In this document: positions 51,993 through 64,000 of the stretch, in pieces
Layout: each line of letters begins with the position of its first letter
Position numbering within the stretch: the first letter of the stretch is position 1
Origin: Himantopus leucocephalus
Lineage: Eukaryota > Chordata > Aves > Charadriiformes > Recurvirostridae
NCBI GenBank assembly: GCA_003993805.1
Contig: RSEF01000020.1
Span: 12,643,655 to 12,707,654 of the forward strand
Length of the DNA: 64,000 bases
Reading direction: 5' to 3'
The notes under the pieces: model-generated
The model's database searches: none
What the model was told of the DNA's origin: nothing
The model's input: the letters and a program-made list of their open reading frames with translations, nothing else
Translations under genes and position numbers: made by a program

Positions 51993-54638
51993 TCATCTGC
52001 AGCTATAATGAAAGGGAGTTAAAAAGGGTAATTTTGGGGCACAGTTCTCCTCAAGTTAGAATTCCTAGAATCAGTTCCTTCAGCTAATTCGTGCACCCCT
52101 ACTGGGGAGGACAGAAGAAGAGAATTGCATCCAAATGACAAGCAGATGAAAATAAAGACAACCAATGTTAAACTATGTATTAGCAACCTAGTTGCTCGGA
52201 ACAGCTCAGCAGTTCCTCTCACACAATTAGGTTATTCTCAGATAAATGCACTGTGTTGTACAGGCCTGCCTCACATCAAACCCTTGAATTTGACTGTTTC
52301 CAGACTGGAAAATATCAAGTCTACCTGTGCAATTTTAGGCACAAAAATACAAATCTCAAGCCATCAACTCATGTTCAACCACCAGAATAACCACCTAACC
52401 TGGTTTCCTGTAAGTTTCTCTCCATGGTTTTCTAACAAATTAATTATAAAGTCACTCACATAATCCTTGTAAGAGAAGGACATGACCAATTCCCTAAATA
52501 CAGGGAGATTTTAATCCACATTTCATACTTAGGCAACAAAGAATGAACTTCTGCAGATAAGATCTTTACCTCTGTATCTGCCTGGAGTCTAGCAACTCCT
52601 GAACTTGTATGAAGCTTTTCCCCATAGTCAGGATACTTGTAATATGACCATATAACACAGATTCTCTAATTTTTGTCCAGCAATGGTATTCATGAGCTGT
52701 TTTTCACCTGAGCATTTTCAGAACATTTGCAGAAATTTTGAGACCTTCAGTCTTCCCCCAAGTTTATTTGATATTAAACAGCTGAGTTATGGGGAAAGCA
52801 GAAGACCGAACATGAGTGCCTGAAATCTCTTTCCTTAGGAAAAGTAACAAACTAAAAATAAAAGGAATCAGCCCTATTTACTATTCTATTACAAAGCTTA
52901 ATTAAAGAGAATTTACTTGAATTCCATATTAATGAAAATACAGAGAATGAGGAAACATCCCAATTTCTGAATGACTGCTAGGTTTCAGCCCACGTGTCCT
53001 TTCCCAGGCCTCTGGCTTTTCCAGTTCATATATTCCTGGCATCTTAGAAGTGCACTTGCTTTACCAACAAGACAGTTATGATAGCAGCATAACAGACATG
53101 CTCCCATTTGGCAGCATGTCCTAGAGACACAGATTACATCCTGAGATATAAGACAAGACTTCAGTAAAGGTTTTGCTATAGATTTGATGCCTACTCTCTG
53201 TCCTGGGCTTAGCAAAGAAAAATGCTTTGGAAATCCAAATATAATTATCCATATCCAGCACCAAACAGCTCTGAACATGTATACTTGGTTCCTAAGAAAC
53301 GTTTCAGACTAACGAGGTATCATGCTCTGCAATCTTCTCTAGCAAAAAACTGCGTGAGTTCCCAGTGATATATAAGGTAACAGGTTCACAATATACATTA
53401 GTGAACTTCTATAAGCTCTGTGCTATAACTCTGTTCTACTCCATATGTAGACAGATTTAGTCTTTGCAAGAAATCAGCCTCTTAGAAATCACAGAAATCA
53501 AAGATCTTTCTGTTGCACCTAACTTCATTCAGATAGAGATGAAATTTTAGAAAAAGTAAAAAATCAAGTTTTCATACTGTTTTTGCAGCTGTGGCTTTAA
53601 AAAGATGATGAGCCAAGGCTCATTCTTCTCTTAATGTTAGCCCAAAAATCTTCTGTTTGGAGCAAATAACTTTTTTGTGAAAGCTGACGTGACATTTAAT
53701 TGAGCTAATAACCCCTCACTTTCAATAAAAGACTTCTTAAAAAGTCTGAAAATAACTGAAATCTACTTTCTAAAGCTCACATTTTAAAAATGTATCTAGA
53801 GTAAATGTCTCTCCTTAATTTGATTGTGAAGCATCTTCAGAAGCATAATCCAGCAAAGTATGTCAAGGGAGATGGCAACAAAACTAAAACAAACAGAAAT
53901 TATTCTTTCAGATCTGACACCTGCTGTCTCTTCAGACAGTGTGGATCTGATGAGAATTAATGTGGCAGATGGAGCAAAATAAATGGCGACTGCTTGGTTT
54001 CTGAATCATCAAATTGTGAAGAAATCCTTTAACAGTTTTATTTGGAGGTTGCTTAGTAGAAAAAATAGCAGCATTTTCCTGCACATCCCCTAAAGGTATA
54101 CACAGATAAAACTGCACAGAGATGGTCTTCCCTTCCTGCTTGTACCAGCCTAGTTATTTGCATTGCTGTTTTAAGAAACATGCAGTTCCTAACAGCTAAA
54201 ACACAAGTATTCAGGTATCCTGCTAAAACACTTCTATGCTCTAACTCTGAATCTCTGCTTTGTCAAAGGTGTCTCCTCCCAGGCCAGGAAATCCTGTCCA
54301 TGTGGCAATGACTTTCCAGGGAGGCAGCAGGAGTTTGGCAATTCCACATGTGCAGCTTTCTGACAAATCAACATTTTACTATTGTGTTCTTTTCTATTTT
54401 AAGAGGATACAGCATCTTGCTAATGAGCTACTCAACACAAGGAAAACAAGGACTGCTTTAAAAAAGTCTGCAGAAAGCCTGTATATTCCATGTTGTAACA
54501 GGAAAGTACAGGAACATATGAAAATGCCAATAACCATTATGGACAACAATTTTAGTTCCAATAATTTGTGACAGTGTAGAAGTTAAGTTGTAGTGCCACT
54601 AAAAAAGAAACTGAATTTCAAGACCTCCTTCCTTGTGT

Positions 54639-54773
54639 TCATAGAATGGTTTAGGTTATAAGTGACCTTATAGATCATCTAGTGCCACCCCACTGCCATG
54701 GGCAGGGACACCTCCCATTAGACCAGGTTGCTCAAAGCCCCATCCAACCTGGCCTTGAACACCTCCAGGGATG
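54639..54773 (-). mobile_element. CR1 LINE, 3' end only, minus strand
   Basis: Read on the plus strand, this is the reverse complement of the CR1 tail: TCATAGAATGGTTTAGGTTA, AGATCATCTAGTGCCACCCC, CTGCCATGGGCAGGGACACC, then ATCCAACCTGGCCTTGAACA and CCTCCAGGGATG. The element is cut off after about 135 bases. This is the usual 5' truncation of CR1. Divergence from the usual tail is modest. Confidence 0.92.
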
Positions 54774-55839
54774 CTTCTACTTTCAGAAATCCTATTTGTA
54801 AAACATATGGAAAAGAAACATATGCCTTTGGCACAGGGCCTTCGATACATCTGCGTTTGAGTGAGATCAGGGATGCAACTGATCTTCCAAAGTCAGTTGA
54901 GTTGTCAAGAGGGGCTTTTGGTTATTTCTAGTTGTTTCCTTTCTCTTGTGTATTAGACATTGATAAGTAGAAAAAAACCTGACATTTTGAGTTAAGCAAG
55001 CCATTTTGTAACCCTTTGGAGTAGATTTCACATTGAAACTATTTAGGTAATAGCGTCCCTATGGCTATGGCATGCTAGAGAGGCCATTCAAGTTTCAGAA
55101 ATATCTTTTCATTTACCTGCCTCAGATGCCCTCTCAGATGCAGCTCTGCACCTCCAGCCAGTACACAGCTTCATAGACTTTGCTGTGGTCTTGAATTCTC
55201 TTCGGTGAGTCTACGGACCTTCTTGTAAAATCCCAGAAGAGCCTAATTTGCGTTTTAAATATCCAACCATTTGGGCAAGCGCAAACTTAAGCAACTGGTG
55301 ACATGGCAGCAGGACCTAATGTATTGTCACCATCTTCCTAATAGCCCTGTTACCTTGAGTACAGCTGCAACGGAGAGAGGTTACCCCACTGCCAGTGAGC
55401 TCCTTTCGGGCCATTTCTTTTTACAAGCAGAGCTTATCTCACATTTCCAATATTGAGCTACTCTTCCAATGCTGTGGAATTATCTACAAGCCTATCTAGG
55501 GTCACAGTGATTTATTAACATGTGGCAACTCCTACCATGTATATCTTTAGCTCTGCATCTCCATTTTTATCCCAGTGCCAGAGCCTGCCCTTCTCAAATA
55601 TTTACAATTGTTTTCAACACAATCTGAAGGTTTTCACTTTCTTCTAGCTTTAAAACTATACTGCTTCACTGCAAACCAGAATCCGGCTGAAATGGTCACC
55701 TGCACTTTGAGCATTTGTAAGAGATTATTAGCAAATCAAGTCACAGAGAAGATAGCTCCTGAGTGAAAATATAGCCTTTGTATAACCTAAACCCATCTGG
55801 CAGGCAGGTATCTACAAAATACACTTACACCAGCTGTAA

Positions 55840-56070
55840 CAAAATGTAATGAAATGCAATTAGGAATTTATCTTTCTCAGACAATTACAAGTGCAGTCTT
55901 CAGAGGAGCCATTGTAACCACATGGATGTGCTTTATCTTAGATTTTCACTTAAACTAATGGCTTCTAAATTACTTGAGTGGAAAATTAAGAATGCAATGC
56001 TGCACTTAAGAAAGCATTTGCATTTCATTGCATATGCTGTTAAATTTCCATTAAACTCTACATTTATATA
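55840..56070. promoter_or_regulatory. Possible conserved non-coding element (low confidence)
   Basis: The stretch contains a perfect octamer ATTTGCAT at 56016-56023, the repeated word ATGCAAT (near 55853 and 55992), ACAATTACAAG near 55882, and several TAAAT/ATTA words, with no repeat match. POU and homeodomain sites of this density are typical of enhancers, but only composition supports it. Confidence 0.22.
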
Positions 56071-57927
56071 CAGATTTTTAATTCATAAAATATGGTAATA
56101 GAATGAAACAATCTGATTGGGCAGATGATACCTTCTGAAGAAAGCAGATATTTTTGGATATCTGCCTTCCTCAGAGTGCCCTGTATCTATTCAGCGTCAC
56201 ATGTTTTGGGAAAAGAAACTTAAACAAACTTAAAGAAGTTATAAGCTACTTGAAAAAGAAACTGTTCAATTTTTTTTTTTCCCAAATCAGTCCAAAATCT
56301 ATCCTCCAAGGTTTATGATGACAATTAAGAATCCCAGGATATTCAACAAATATACATAATGCACTGGTAGGTTAACCCCAAAGTTGCATAAAAAAAAAGA
56401 TAGAGTATTTTAAAATAGCAAACTAATCTATTCATAGAGCAAAATAGTCAAGAATCTTTTGTGCAATAAATATGAAAATGGTCATTAACTTCAGAAGATT
56501 CCAGTGAGACATTAAGAAGCTTTAAGAATTGCCTGGGAAGATGGTGGACTCACTATTGCCAAAGGCTTTCCAAAAAAAAAAAAAAAACAACCCCAAAACA
56601 AAACTTATGCAAACATTCCCAGCCATGCTGGAAGCTGGGGTGGATACACAACTGATGGTCCTGCCTTCCAGAGAATCTACAAGATTTCTTAGTCCTTTTA
56701 GCCCTGGTGCGGATAGATCTGTTATTTTACAACCACCAACCTCTGCAATTAATTCATAGTAGAGCTGGTAATCTCATTAAAGCTTTATGCAGTCCTCATT
56801 AAGAAAAAAAGCAATAAGTGCAGAACATACTGCAGTTACGTTTCCAAGTTGCAGAGTATGGTGTATGTGCATTTTTGATCCTTTTGCTCACTATGTGTGT
56901 AAGGTCAAACAACTAATTTTTTTTTTTTAAATAACTGACATTTTGATGACATGCTGGAAAACATGTTACCAGATTTGACCATATTCAGCTTTATTCTCTA
57001 GTGCTAAATTGACATTTGGAAGGCTCTCCCTCAGGTAGGATTTTCAAGAAAAGAAAGAATTGCTTGGACTGTATTGGTCACTAAGGGTACATAAAGCATT
57101 CAGTCCTTGAAGGGTCACTGTGGAATCATTGCTGATGTTGGAACTATTCAGAGAAGTGCTCAATAATGTGACTGAGGAGCCCACAGCCAGCTGAAGGGCT
57201 CACGTCTGCTCTGTTTTGCATAAGAAATCCATATTCCACTTGCAAATCAACTGGTAGGATCAGATAGGTGTACAAATGCTATACAGCTGGACTGAGGGGA
57301 CGGACACCCTGCACTTAGTCTGCATTTTCATCCCCTGTAATATCTGACATGAGGCTCTGATGTGGCTAATTTCAAGGCACTCTTTGCAGGAGGAGTTTTT
57401 TGGTCCCACGTCCTTTCGGTAAGCAAATTTTAAAGTATTTTACCACATCTCATTCTAATCACCACTGTGCCATGTGTGTGACTAACCCATCGGCAGTGAC
57501 TCTGGCTTTTTCACTGATGGGCTCTGGGAAATTTGTTTCATAAATAACTTTAGAAAATAAGGACATTAAAATCATTGGTGTTTACACGAAAAGTAATTGA
57601 ATATCAATCAAAACATACTGGCAACCTCTTGACAGCTCCAGTTCTGCTATAATTCATTGAATTAATCAAGTCTTGACACTGTGATATGTTATTACAAAGG
57701 CTGAAGAAGGAGCAGGAAATTACAAAGTTAAGAAAAAAAGACCTTCCCCCCCCGCCCCCCACTTCCTTGTGTATGAAACTTTCCTGTGAAGGAGAATAAG
57801 GCCACAACAAAAACTGCCATAGCTCAGATTCATCTAATCTATTATTTCATCTGGTAGCGTCCAACACCAACCATTAAAATGATGGTGAAAGAATTGCATC
57901 AGGCAAGTCTCTTGACTTAACCAAAGC

Positions 57928-57990
57928 AGCAATAACGTTATGGCACCCTGCATATCCTTATAGCAATAACATCACCCTGCATATCCTTAC
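57928..57990. repeat. Two-copy tandem duplication, units of 34 and 29 bases
   Basis: Both units begin AGCAATAAC and contain CACCCTGCATATCCTTA. The second unit lacks five bases between these blocks (GTTATGG in unit 1 against AT in unit 2). The match outside this indel is nearly perfect, so the duplication is fairly recent. Confidence 0.9.
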
Positions 57991-58511
57991 AGCATATCTG
58001 CATTACTCTCACTACTTTTTAGATGTGCATCTCATTCTTTTGAGGAGAAAGACCAAATTGACTATATTACATTAATCCCACTCTACTCATTAGAAGAAAA
58101 TTAGCAAGGCAGTACGTAGTGTCCCCAGTGTATTATGTTGTAGATTATTGCAATCCCCTTTCACTGGCTACCAGGAAAACTTTGCAAGATACAACAGGTA
58201 CAATTTTTGAAAGAGTGCAAGAAATGCCACTCCCTTGTGATCACGTTGGGCATGCGTGGCATTTACCGTGACTTCTTTCATGTACTTTGGCCACAGAATA
58301 TCTTTGTTTCAAAAACTCACTCCAAGCCATGCAACGTGAAAGGTGTGCATCCACTACTAAGACATTGCGGTACAGACCACAAAGCATCGGTAAATATTCA
58401 TATATGTACAAGTATTCAGAACATTTCTTCTCCAGAGTAAAGCAAGAATAGCTAGTACTTGCTTTTGCGGATCAGTAAGATAACCGCTTAACTACCGCCA
58501 CCTCTATCCCC

Positions 58512-58624
58512 GCCCCCCAAGTGATTTCCCAATGTCACATGAGGAAGCAGTGGTGGAGCTGGTACAAGAATTATTGTCTGCAGACTCATAGCTCCCTGCT
58601 CTAGCCACTAGATCATGTGGTCAT
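58512..58624 (-). mobile_element. MIR-like SINE relic (old, diverged)
   Basis: Read on the plus strand, the order of words follows the reverse complement of MIR-type SINEs: AAGTGATTTCCCAATGTCAC, GGAAGCAGTGGTGGAGCTGG, then CAGACTCATAGCTCCCTGCT and CTAGCCACTAGATCATGTGG. These correspond to the familiar AAGTGACTTGCCCAAGGTCA, AGTGGCAGAGCTGGGA, CTGACTCCCAGTCCCCTGCT and CTAACCACTAGACCAC blocks found throughout amniotes. Family assignment between MIR and related CORE-type SINEs is uncertain. Confidence 0.58.
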
Positions 58625-61600
58625 GAATAACTGCAGACACAAAGAGGCATTTGGAAGCACAATAACACATTCAATCATGCAAATGTGTGTTTAGTGCACA
58701 CTAGAACCTGTCCTTATAATAAATGGGTAACTTAGGAACACAAATAGGACCCCATATAATCAAACTAATATTCATTCCACTCTTCCAACAGCTTATAGAC
58801 GCACAGCAAACACCGCAGACGTCTGTTTCCCAAGCTGTTAATGCCTAGAACAGAAAAGAAAGTGCTGAAAGAAAAAAAAAAAAGATCTACTCTAGGGAAC
58901 ACTTGCAAAAAACACAGATGACTTACCAGGTATTCTTCCCCTACCTTATCTCCCCTTTGCTTTTGTAACATAAGCAAAAGCAGATAAACACATAGCCATA
59001 TGCTAAAAAAGCGCAGACAGTTCATAAAGCAGGAGGGAAATTGTGCCATGGGATCTTTCTTCTCTAAATGACCTTCCTGAGAAATGCTGCATAGGATGAA
59101 GTGAAATGCTTACGCTTCCTAGCAGCTACAGTCTGATGCTATACTTGCTGTTTTCTGATACTTTGCATCTAGAGAAGGGGGGGGAAAAAGCCAAGCAGGT
59201 TTCAATTTCTCCGGAAAGTAGAAGATTTTAAGACCATTTCAGCTGGCAAAGTGCCATAGTTGCTCACAAAAAGGAGAAAGCAGGATATTTTAAACCTCAT
59301 ACTATATTCCCCTGCTACAGTAAGGAATATAAATATCTTCATCTCACAGATTTTGGCAGAAGATGTTATTTTACTCCACTTAAATTTGTTTTTAAAAAAT
59401 GGGCTTGATGAACAGATGTTGAATTTACCCCAGTGGAAAATGAAATCTGCTTTTTATCCACACAACAAATCCAGCCACTTTAAAATGAGAGCTGACAAAC
59501 CTCTCCTGAAGTACCGTGCTATGCTGTTCACTTTCTTTTGTTGCACCCATCTTTACTATCTAAACTAGATTTTTCCAGTCCTCCTCCCATTTTCTCACCT
59601 AGGTGGAAACATCATGTGCCCGATCTTTAAATATGCTTTCCCCCCCCTTATTAGAAAAGTGAATTTTATACTTGGAAGAGAAAGAAGAAAAGGCTGCAGC
59701 AGATCTTCAATTGCGTGGAAGTAATCTGTTCTACAATCCTGAACGAGTTTCCAAAAAAAACACCCCACACATCCTGCTTTTGCCTCCTGAAAGACTATTT
59801 TCAAATTGTGGACAAAGCAAATATGCCATCAGACACATTTAGTGAGGATCTACGTATCTTGTGGAAGAATTTTATGTCCAGCAAAATGAAACATAAACCT
59901 TGGTCTGAACTGGTACAGAAATAAGAGTGGTCTTCGGCAAGCCAACGCCAGCTTTCACCTCCTCCTTCAGGCAGAAGGAACCTGTCAGTTCTGAAAAACT
60001 GGAGATAATCACAGCACTTCTCAGCCCAGACTGAGCACTGCTTCCTCCGTTCTGCCCTTGGAGAGGAAAAGCCATCAGCTGTGCCTTCCCCGCGCTCTCA
60101 CCGCTGAGCAGGGCAGTGGTTCACGCAGGCTGCACGGGGGAGCTTTGGTCACTATTCTTCCTTTAGAGCCATGGGACACCTCATCCAGCAAGTGTCCTGG
60201 CTTTTGCTAGACATGTGACATACTTGTGGGCTCCTGGATATCAACATTTCTGTTGCTCTCTTCCTGAGGCATATCATAGTTCTTTTTTTATATTAAAAGC
60301 CACGTGTTCTGTGCTTGCTGATGCAGTGCTTTATAGGGTAGGGGTTTGCAGAGCCAGAAAAGCCAGGAGATGTTCTGATCTGGAGGGATATTCTGGACTA
60401 AATACTTCTAATGTGCTTGCTTCCAACAGCAAGAAATTGGATTCAGTGACCCAGATATATTTTTCCACTTTATATCCTCATGTTAAGTACCTAGAGCTTG
60501 AGTCCTTTGCTAATATCCTAATTTAAAATACACGTTGGCAAATCTTTCCATTGCTGAAGGATAAAATGGTAGCAAGCATGGCAGTGGCTCTCGCACCACA
60601 CTGTAATTCAACCCATCCTCCTGATTTCCTAGGAGTTCAACTTAATACATGACACATGATAAATCATATTTGAAATTGTTAATGGGGTTTTATATTTGAG
60701 TTAAACCTAGAGATACTCCATCTATACATCACTTAGAGATCTTTGCTGCATCAACTTTAAAACAAACAACAGCAGAGAAAGTGGCTGAGGTGCAGTGAGA
60801 CTGTGGCAAAACCTTTAAATGATAAAAGGCAAAGTACAGCTCACAGTAGATATTTTCAGGAACACATTCTCATCTCCAGTTTACACACAAACACAGACAG
60901 GGCAATGATATTTAATACCAAGGCACAGACCTCAGTAATATGTCCAACAGCAATTCCTAAAAGAAGAAGTGGCTTTTTTTGCAGCAACAATAAAGCCGGC
61001 TCTCTCAGGCAATAGGAAATAAAATGTTTTCGTTTGTCTAAAATATGAGCTGTGAAAATAAATAGCTATGCCATACAGAAAATGTCATTCAAATAAAAAA
61101 CTGCACTTTCCTTTTGATGAGATATTAAATATAACACTGTCGCTGTCTGATGTTTCTTCCCAGTTCACATTACCCTACAGACACCACTTAGTTATATACA
61201 TTTCATTTTACTATTCCTAGCATGCAATATTAATCTATTCTTGGCTTGTAATTAATTACTGTTACATATTTTCACAGCTCCATAGTCTCCTCAGGGGAAA
61301 GACTCTACTACGTATTTAAGAAGTAGATTAATGTGTACTTATGTAGGTGGACCCTCTGGAATAATTTACATTTTGCTGGGATGATTTCTTAGTCAAACGT
61401 ATCTGAGTTGCTTTTTTTTTTTAATGCAAGAATAACAATATCCACAAAGTTAGGCATACTGATACTGAGAAATAAAAGCAGAATAATGTGATGTCCTTTA
61501 GGAGCTCAAGGAACAATCCTGTCGTCACTAATGATGGTATTCAGTGATAAAATAGCAATGAATCAGATCCATTATTTTAATCTACTTTCCAAAAGGTAGA

Positions 61601-61733
61601 ACACATTGTTAGTTTGCCTGCTTTATGTAGTGCCACTCCAAAGTATCTTCAGAGTGGAAGAGCTTGAAGATAAGGGGCCTTACTTTACTCTTTCATTGCT
61701 GTAATCCTGAAGATATAATTACTTCAGACTTCT
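58625..61733. other. Non-coding DNA, no gene recognised
   Basis: No exon, RNA gene or clear repeat was seen. Short homopolymers occur (A13 near 58871, T9-10 near 61412). Open frames reach 103 codons without a recognisable product. Confidence 0.55.
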
Positions 61734-61792
61734 GGCCTGATCCAAAGCACGCTGAAATTAGCACAAGCCTTTCCTCTGGCTTCAGATTAGGC
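61734..61792. repeat. Old sauropsid interspersed repeat, diverged copy
   Basis: The sequence starts GGCCTGATCCAAAGCACGCT, carries a GAAATTAGC then GCCTTTCCTCTGGCTTCAGA centre, and ends ATTAGGC. This follows the repeat with GGCCTGATCCAAAGCCCA-like ends seen at 51921, with more decay in the core. Confidence 0.5.
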
Positions 61793-64000
61793 TGCTAAAA
61801 TAGCCTGCCTCGCCGCACAGTATCTGGCTAAGGAGTGTAACTAATACAGTTTAAGGGTGTATAATTCCTATTCATGTCCTAAAGTATAGAATTTCTATGA
61901 AGATCAACATCTCCTGATTGTATGGCTAATCATTGCATTCCCACTTCACAGGAAACGAAAATAAATATTTTTTCTAGGAATGAATAAATTCAAATGTGAC
62001 AGCTGAAGTGATAGAAGTTAATGGAGAAAGCAGCATTTCAACTGTGAGGAATGATAAACAACTATTGAGGTCACACAGAGGCAACAAGAATAATAGCTAG
62101 AGACTTGCTATGCAGTATATTTCACCTATAGGGAAGCCAGCTGACTACTTTTCCTTTATCCTTACTTCCACAGCCTGCTTATTAAAGTGGCCACATGAAT
62201 TCTTCTGATAGTTTCTATTCAAACACTGAACCCAGAAAGGCATGGCACAGCACCCATTTAATATCCCAATTAATAGTTGCTAAAGACTTTGCATTCCAAG
62301 AACCTATATAATTCACCAAACCTTAAAAATTAGAAAAGGTTTGCCCTCAGAAGTACAGACTTTGGCTGTTTTACTCCACTTGATGGTCTGGCCTTAATGT
62401 ATTACTGCCATTAAAAGGACAAGGGCATCTTTAATGCATGTGATGGGCACCAAAGAGAACCAATTGATCTTTACCTTCCTGTAAGTGCTAAGTTTACATA
62501 GCTTATACACCTTGCATAATTATTGGAATCAAATGCATTAAGAGGTACTGACGGGTGTTATCAGCACATGGACCTTTAGAATGGCTAAGAATTTGTCAAA
62601 GCATTGAATTTTAGATTCTATTCTCTAAACTCTCAAAGTATTCATGCAGAACCCATTTTTAAAATATCTTAGTAAAGTGGCAACTGGTAGTGTCAGTTTG
62701 TTCCTAAGGCTTCATGAATTGGGATCCAAGGGTTAAGCTACAGTTTCTTATATATTATTACCAGTTATAAAAAATGCTCTGCACAATTTCTGGTCCCTAC
62801 TTCCCTAGATAAACTTGATCATAATTTTCATGAAGATGATCTTTCATTTATTCCTATTAAAAAAACCTATTTTTTTTTCCATCCTTCCAGTTTAAAGGAT
62901 ATAAAACCAGAAATCCTTTGGAGGATTGGTTGGTTTGGGGTTTTGTTCTTTTTTGCCTGCCTTAGTTGAAAACTCAACTATTACCTAGTTGTTCAATGAA
63001 ACAAAAAGGGTGTTTATTTGCTTTCAAACATTTCACAGATACTATTTTTCTGAAGACGACAGTTATTACTCTGGATTCACACAGGGAGGCAGTTTGCTGA
63101 AAAAGCAATTTCCATTTTTGCTCATACCTTTGATGATAAAAAAAATCATTTACAGGCTAAATGTACTCATGACCATTTTACAGCTATTTATTCGCATATT
63201 TACCTTCAGTGGAAAAAGCTCTTCTCCCCCTGTTTTAACCATTTCCCAATATCTGTAGAATGCAGTTGTGCCCTTCTCAGCCCTCCTTTTGCCTAGGACC
63301 TTTGGTCCTCTCCTGTATTAACACTGGAGTCCAGTAACTCCAGACTTTGACTCCCATTTTTCTAGAACATATGGAAAAAATATTGTAACCTCTCCTGCCT
63401 TTGGAATAAAAATAAAAGTCATTGTGGACTGGATAAAATATTTCATTCAGATACTTTTGATTGTGAAATCCAGAGTAGACCCTTGCCTTAAACAGGAAAA
63501 TTCAGATGACTGGAAACCTTAACAGGTGTAAGTCAGTCATGCTGTTTATTAATGCCCACATATCACCTGGCCATGATAGCTATTCCCTTGAGAGTTCATG
63601 GCATAAAACATTATATAGTGGTCATTGGGTTTTTTCTCAGCATTTTGCAGAAGAGTAGTAAGCAATCTCATTAGAGAAACTTAAGCAAGACAACTTTCAC
63701 CGATTGTCTCACTGTGCTTCATAAATAAAGATAACTTTGCAAGCTTTTGAGATACAAGAAGGTGTTACAGTGGAAAAATCCGTGAGAGGACTTTAACTTG
63801 GAAAGTGAGGTGGATAGCTACTATGAGTGCAAGTCAATCATACACAAGAATGGCCATAAATTTCAAGCAGACGTGGGGCACAAAAAGTATCTTTGCAACC
63901 AAAATAACATATAACGGCTCATATTCACCGTATGAAATTCAAAGCATCCTTACCATAAAGGGGGGAGTAGTCTGTGCAAAGCAGCCAGCAGCCGGGAATG
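61793..64000. other. Non-coding DNA, no gene recognised
   Basis: This is unique AT-rich sequence to the window edge. The part at 62390-62580 has several TAATGCATG / CAAATGCATTA / GCATAATTATTGG words and could be a regulatory element, with composition as the only support. No exon or repeat is recognised. Confidence 0.55.

Larger units (their letters stand above)
51536..54638. other. Non-coding DNA, no gene recognised
   Basis: Apart from a homopolymer patch at 51781-51827 and an old repeat at 51921-51992, the interval is unique AT-rich sequence. Open frames reach 112 codons and match nothing I know. Confidence 0.55.
54774..58511. other. Non-coding DNA, no gene recognised
   Basis: This is unique AT-rich sequence. 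It includes a 15-base A run near 56573-56587, a C-rich run at 57745-57761, a tandem duplication at 57928-57990 and a motif-dense stretch at 55840-56070. No exon or RNA gene is recognised. Confidence 0.55.

Noticed and set aside
1..64000. CRISPR arrays, operons, bacterial or phage genes
   Set aside because: No spaced direct repeats, ribosome-binding sites or long dense frames occur. The composition and repeats are those of a vertebrate nuclear genome.

Overview
The window looks like bird nuclear DNA. The strongest evidence is several chicken-repeat-1 (CR1) LINE fragments with the standard avian CR1 3' end, and two solo long terminal repeats (LTRs) of an endogenous-retrovirus family that I recognise as common in bird genomes. 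The base composition is AT-rich, repeats are sparse, and the open reading frames are short and scattered. Species and chromosome cannot be read from the sequence. A neoavian bird is my inference from the LTR family.

I could not identify any protein-coding exon, tRNA, rRNA or known non-coding RNA on either strand. The longest open frames (173 codons at 46132-46653 on +, 139 codons at 14290-14709 on +, 120 codons at 23629-23991 on -) resemble no family I know, or overlap repeats. The region is best described as intergenic desert or the inside of a very large intron. Small exons or lncRNA exons could still be present.

Layout: 1-14.2 kb is unique AT-rich DNA ending in a 38-base A run. A deleted CR1 copy lies at 14.2-14.4 kb. 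14.4-21.5 kb is again unique. At 21.5-21.85 kb there is a homopolymer-rich patch and a CR1 copy interrupted by a 100-N assembly gap. At 22.8-24.0 kb there is a GC- and CpG-richer patch. A CR1 with a clear internal deletion lies at 30.9-31.4 kb, and an older CR1 relic at about 33.5 kb. 34-49.6 kb is unique. At 49.6-51.5 kb two related solo LTRs sit in the same orientation, 774 bases apart, separated by what looks like old host sequence. 51.5-64 kb holds an old sauropsid repeat, a CR1 tail on the minus strand (54.6 kb), a short tandem duplication (57.9 kb), a MIR-like SINE relic (58.5 kb) and another old sauropsid repeat (61.7 kb).

No gene system can be reconstructed. The points worth a second look are the tandem solo LTRs, the internally deleted CR1 copies, the gap placed inside a CR1, single Ns beside homopolymers, and several AT-rich, motif-dense stretches that could be conserved regulatory elements. 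Alignment to other bird genomes would settle those.
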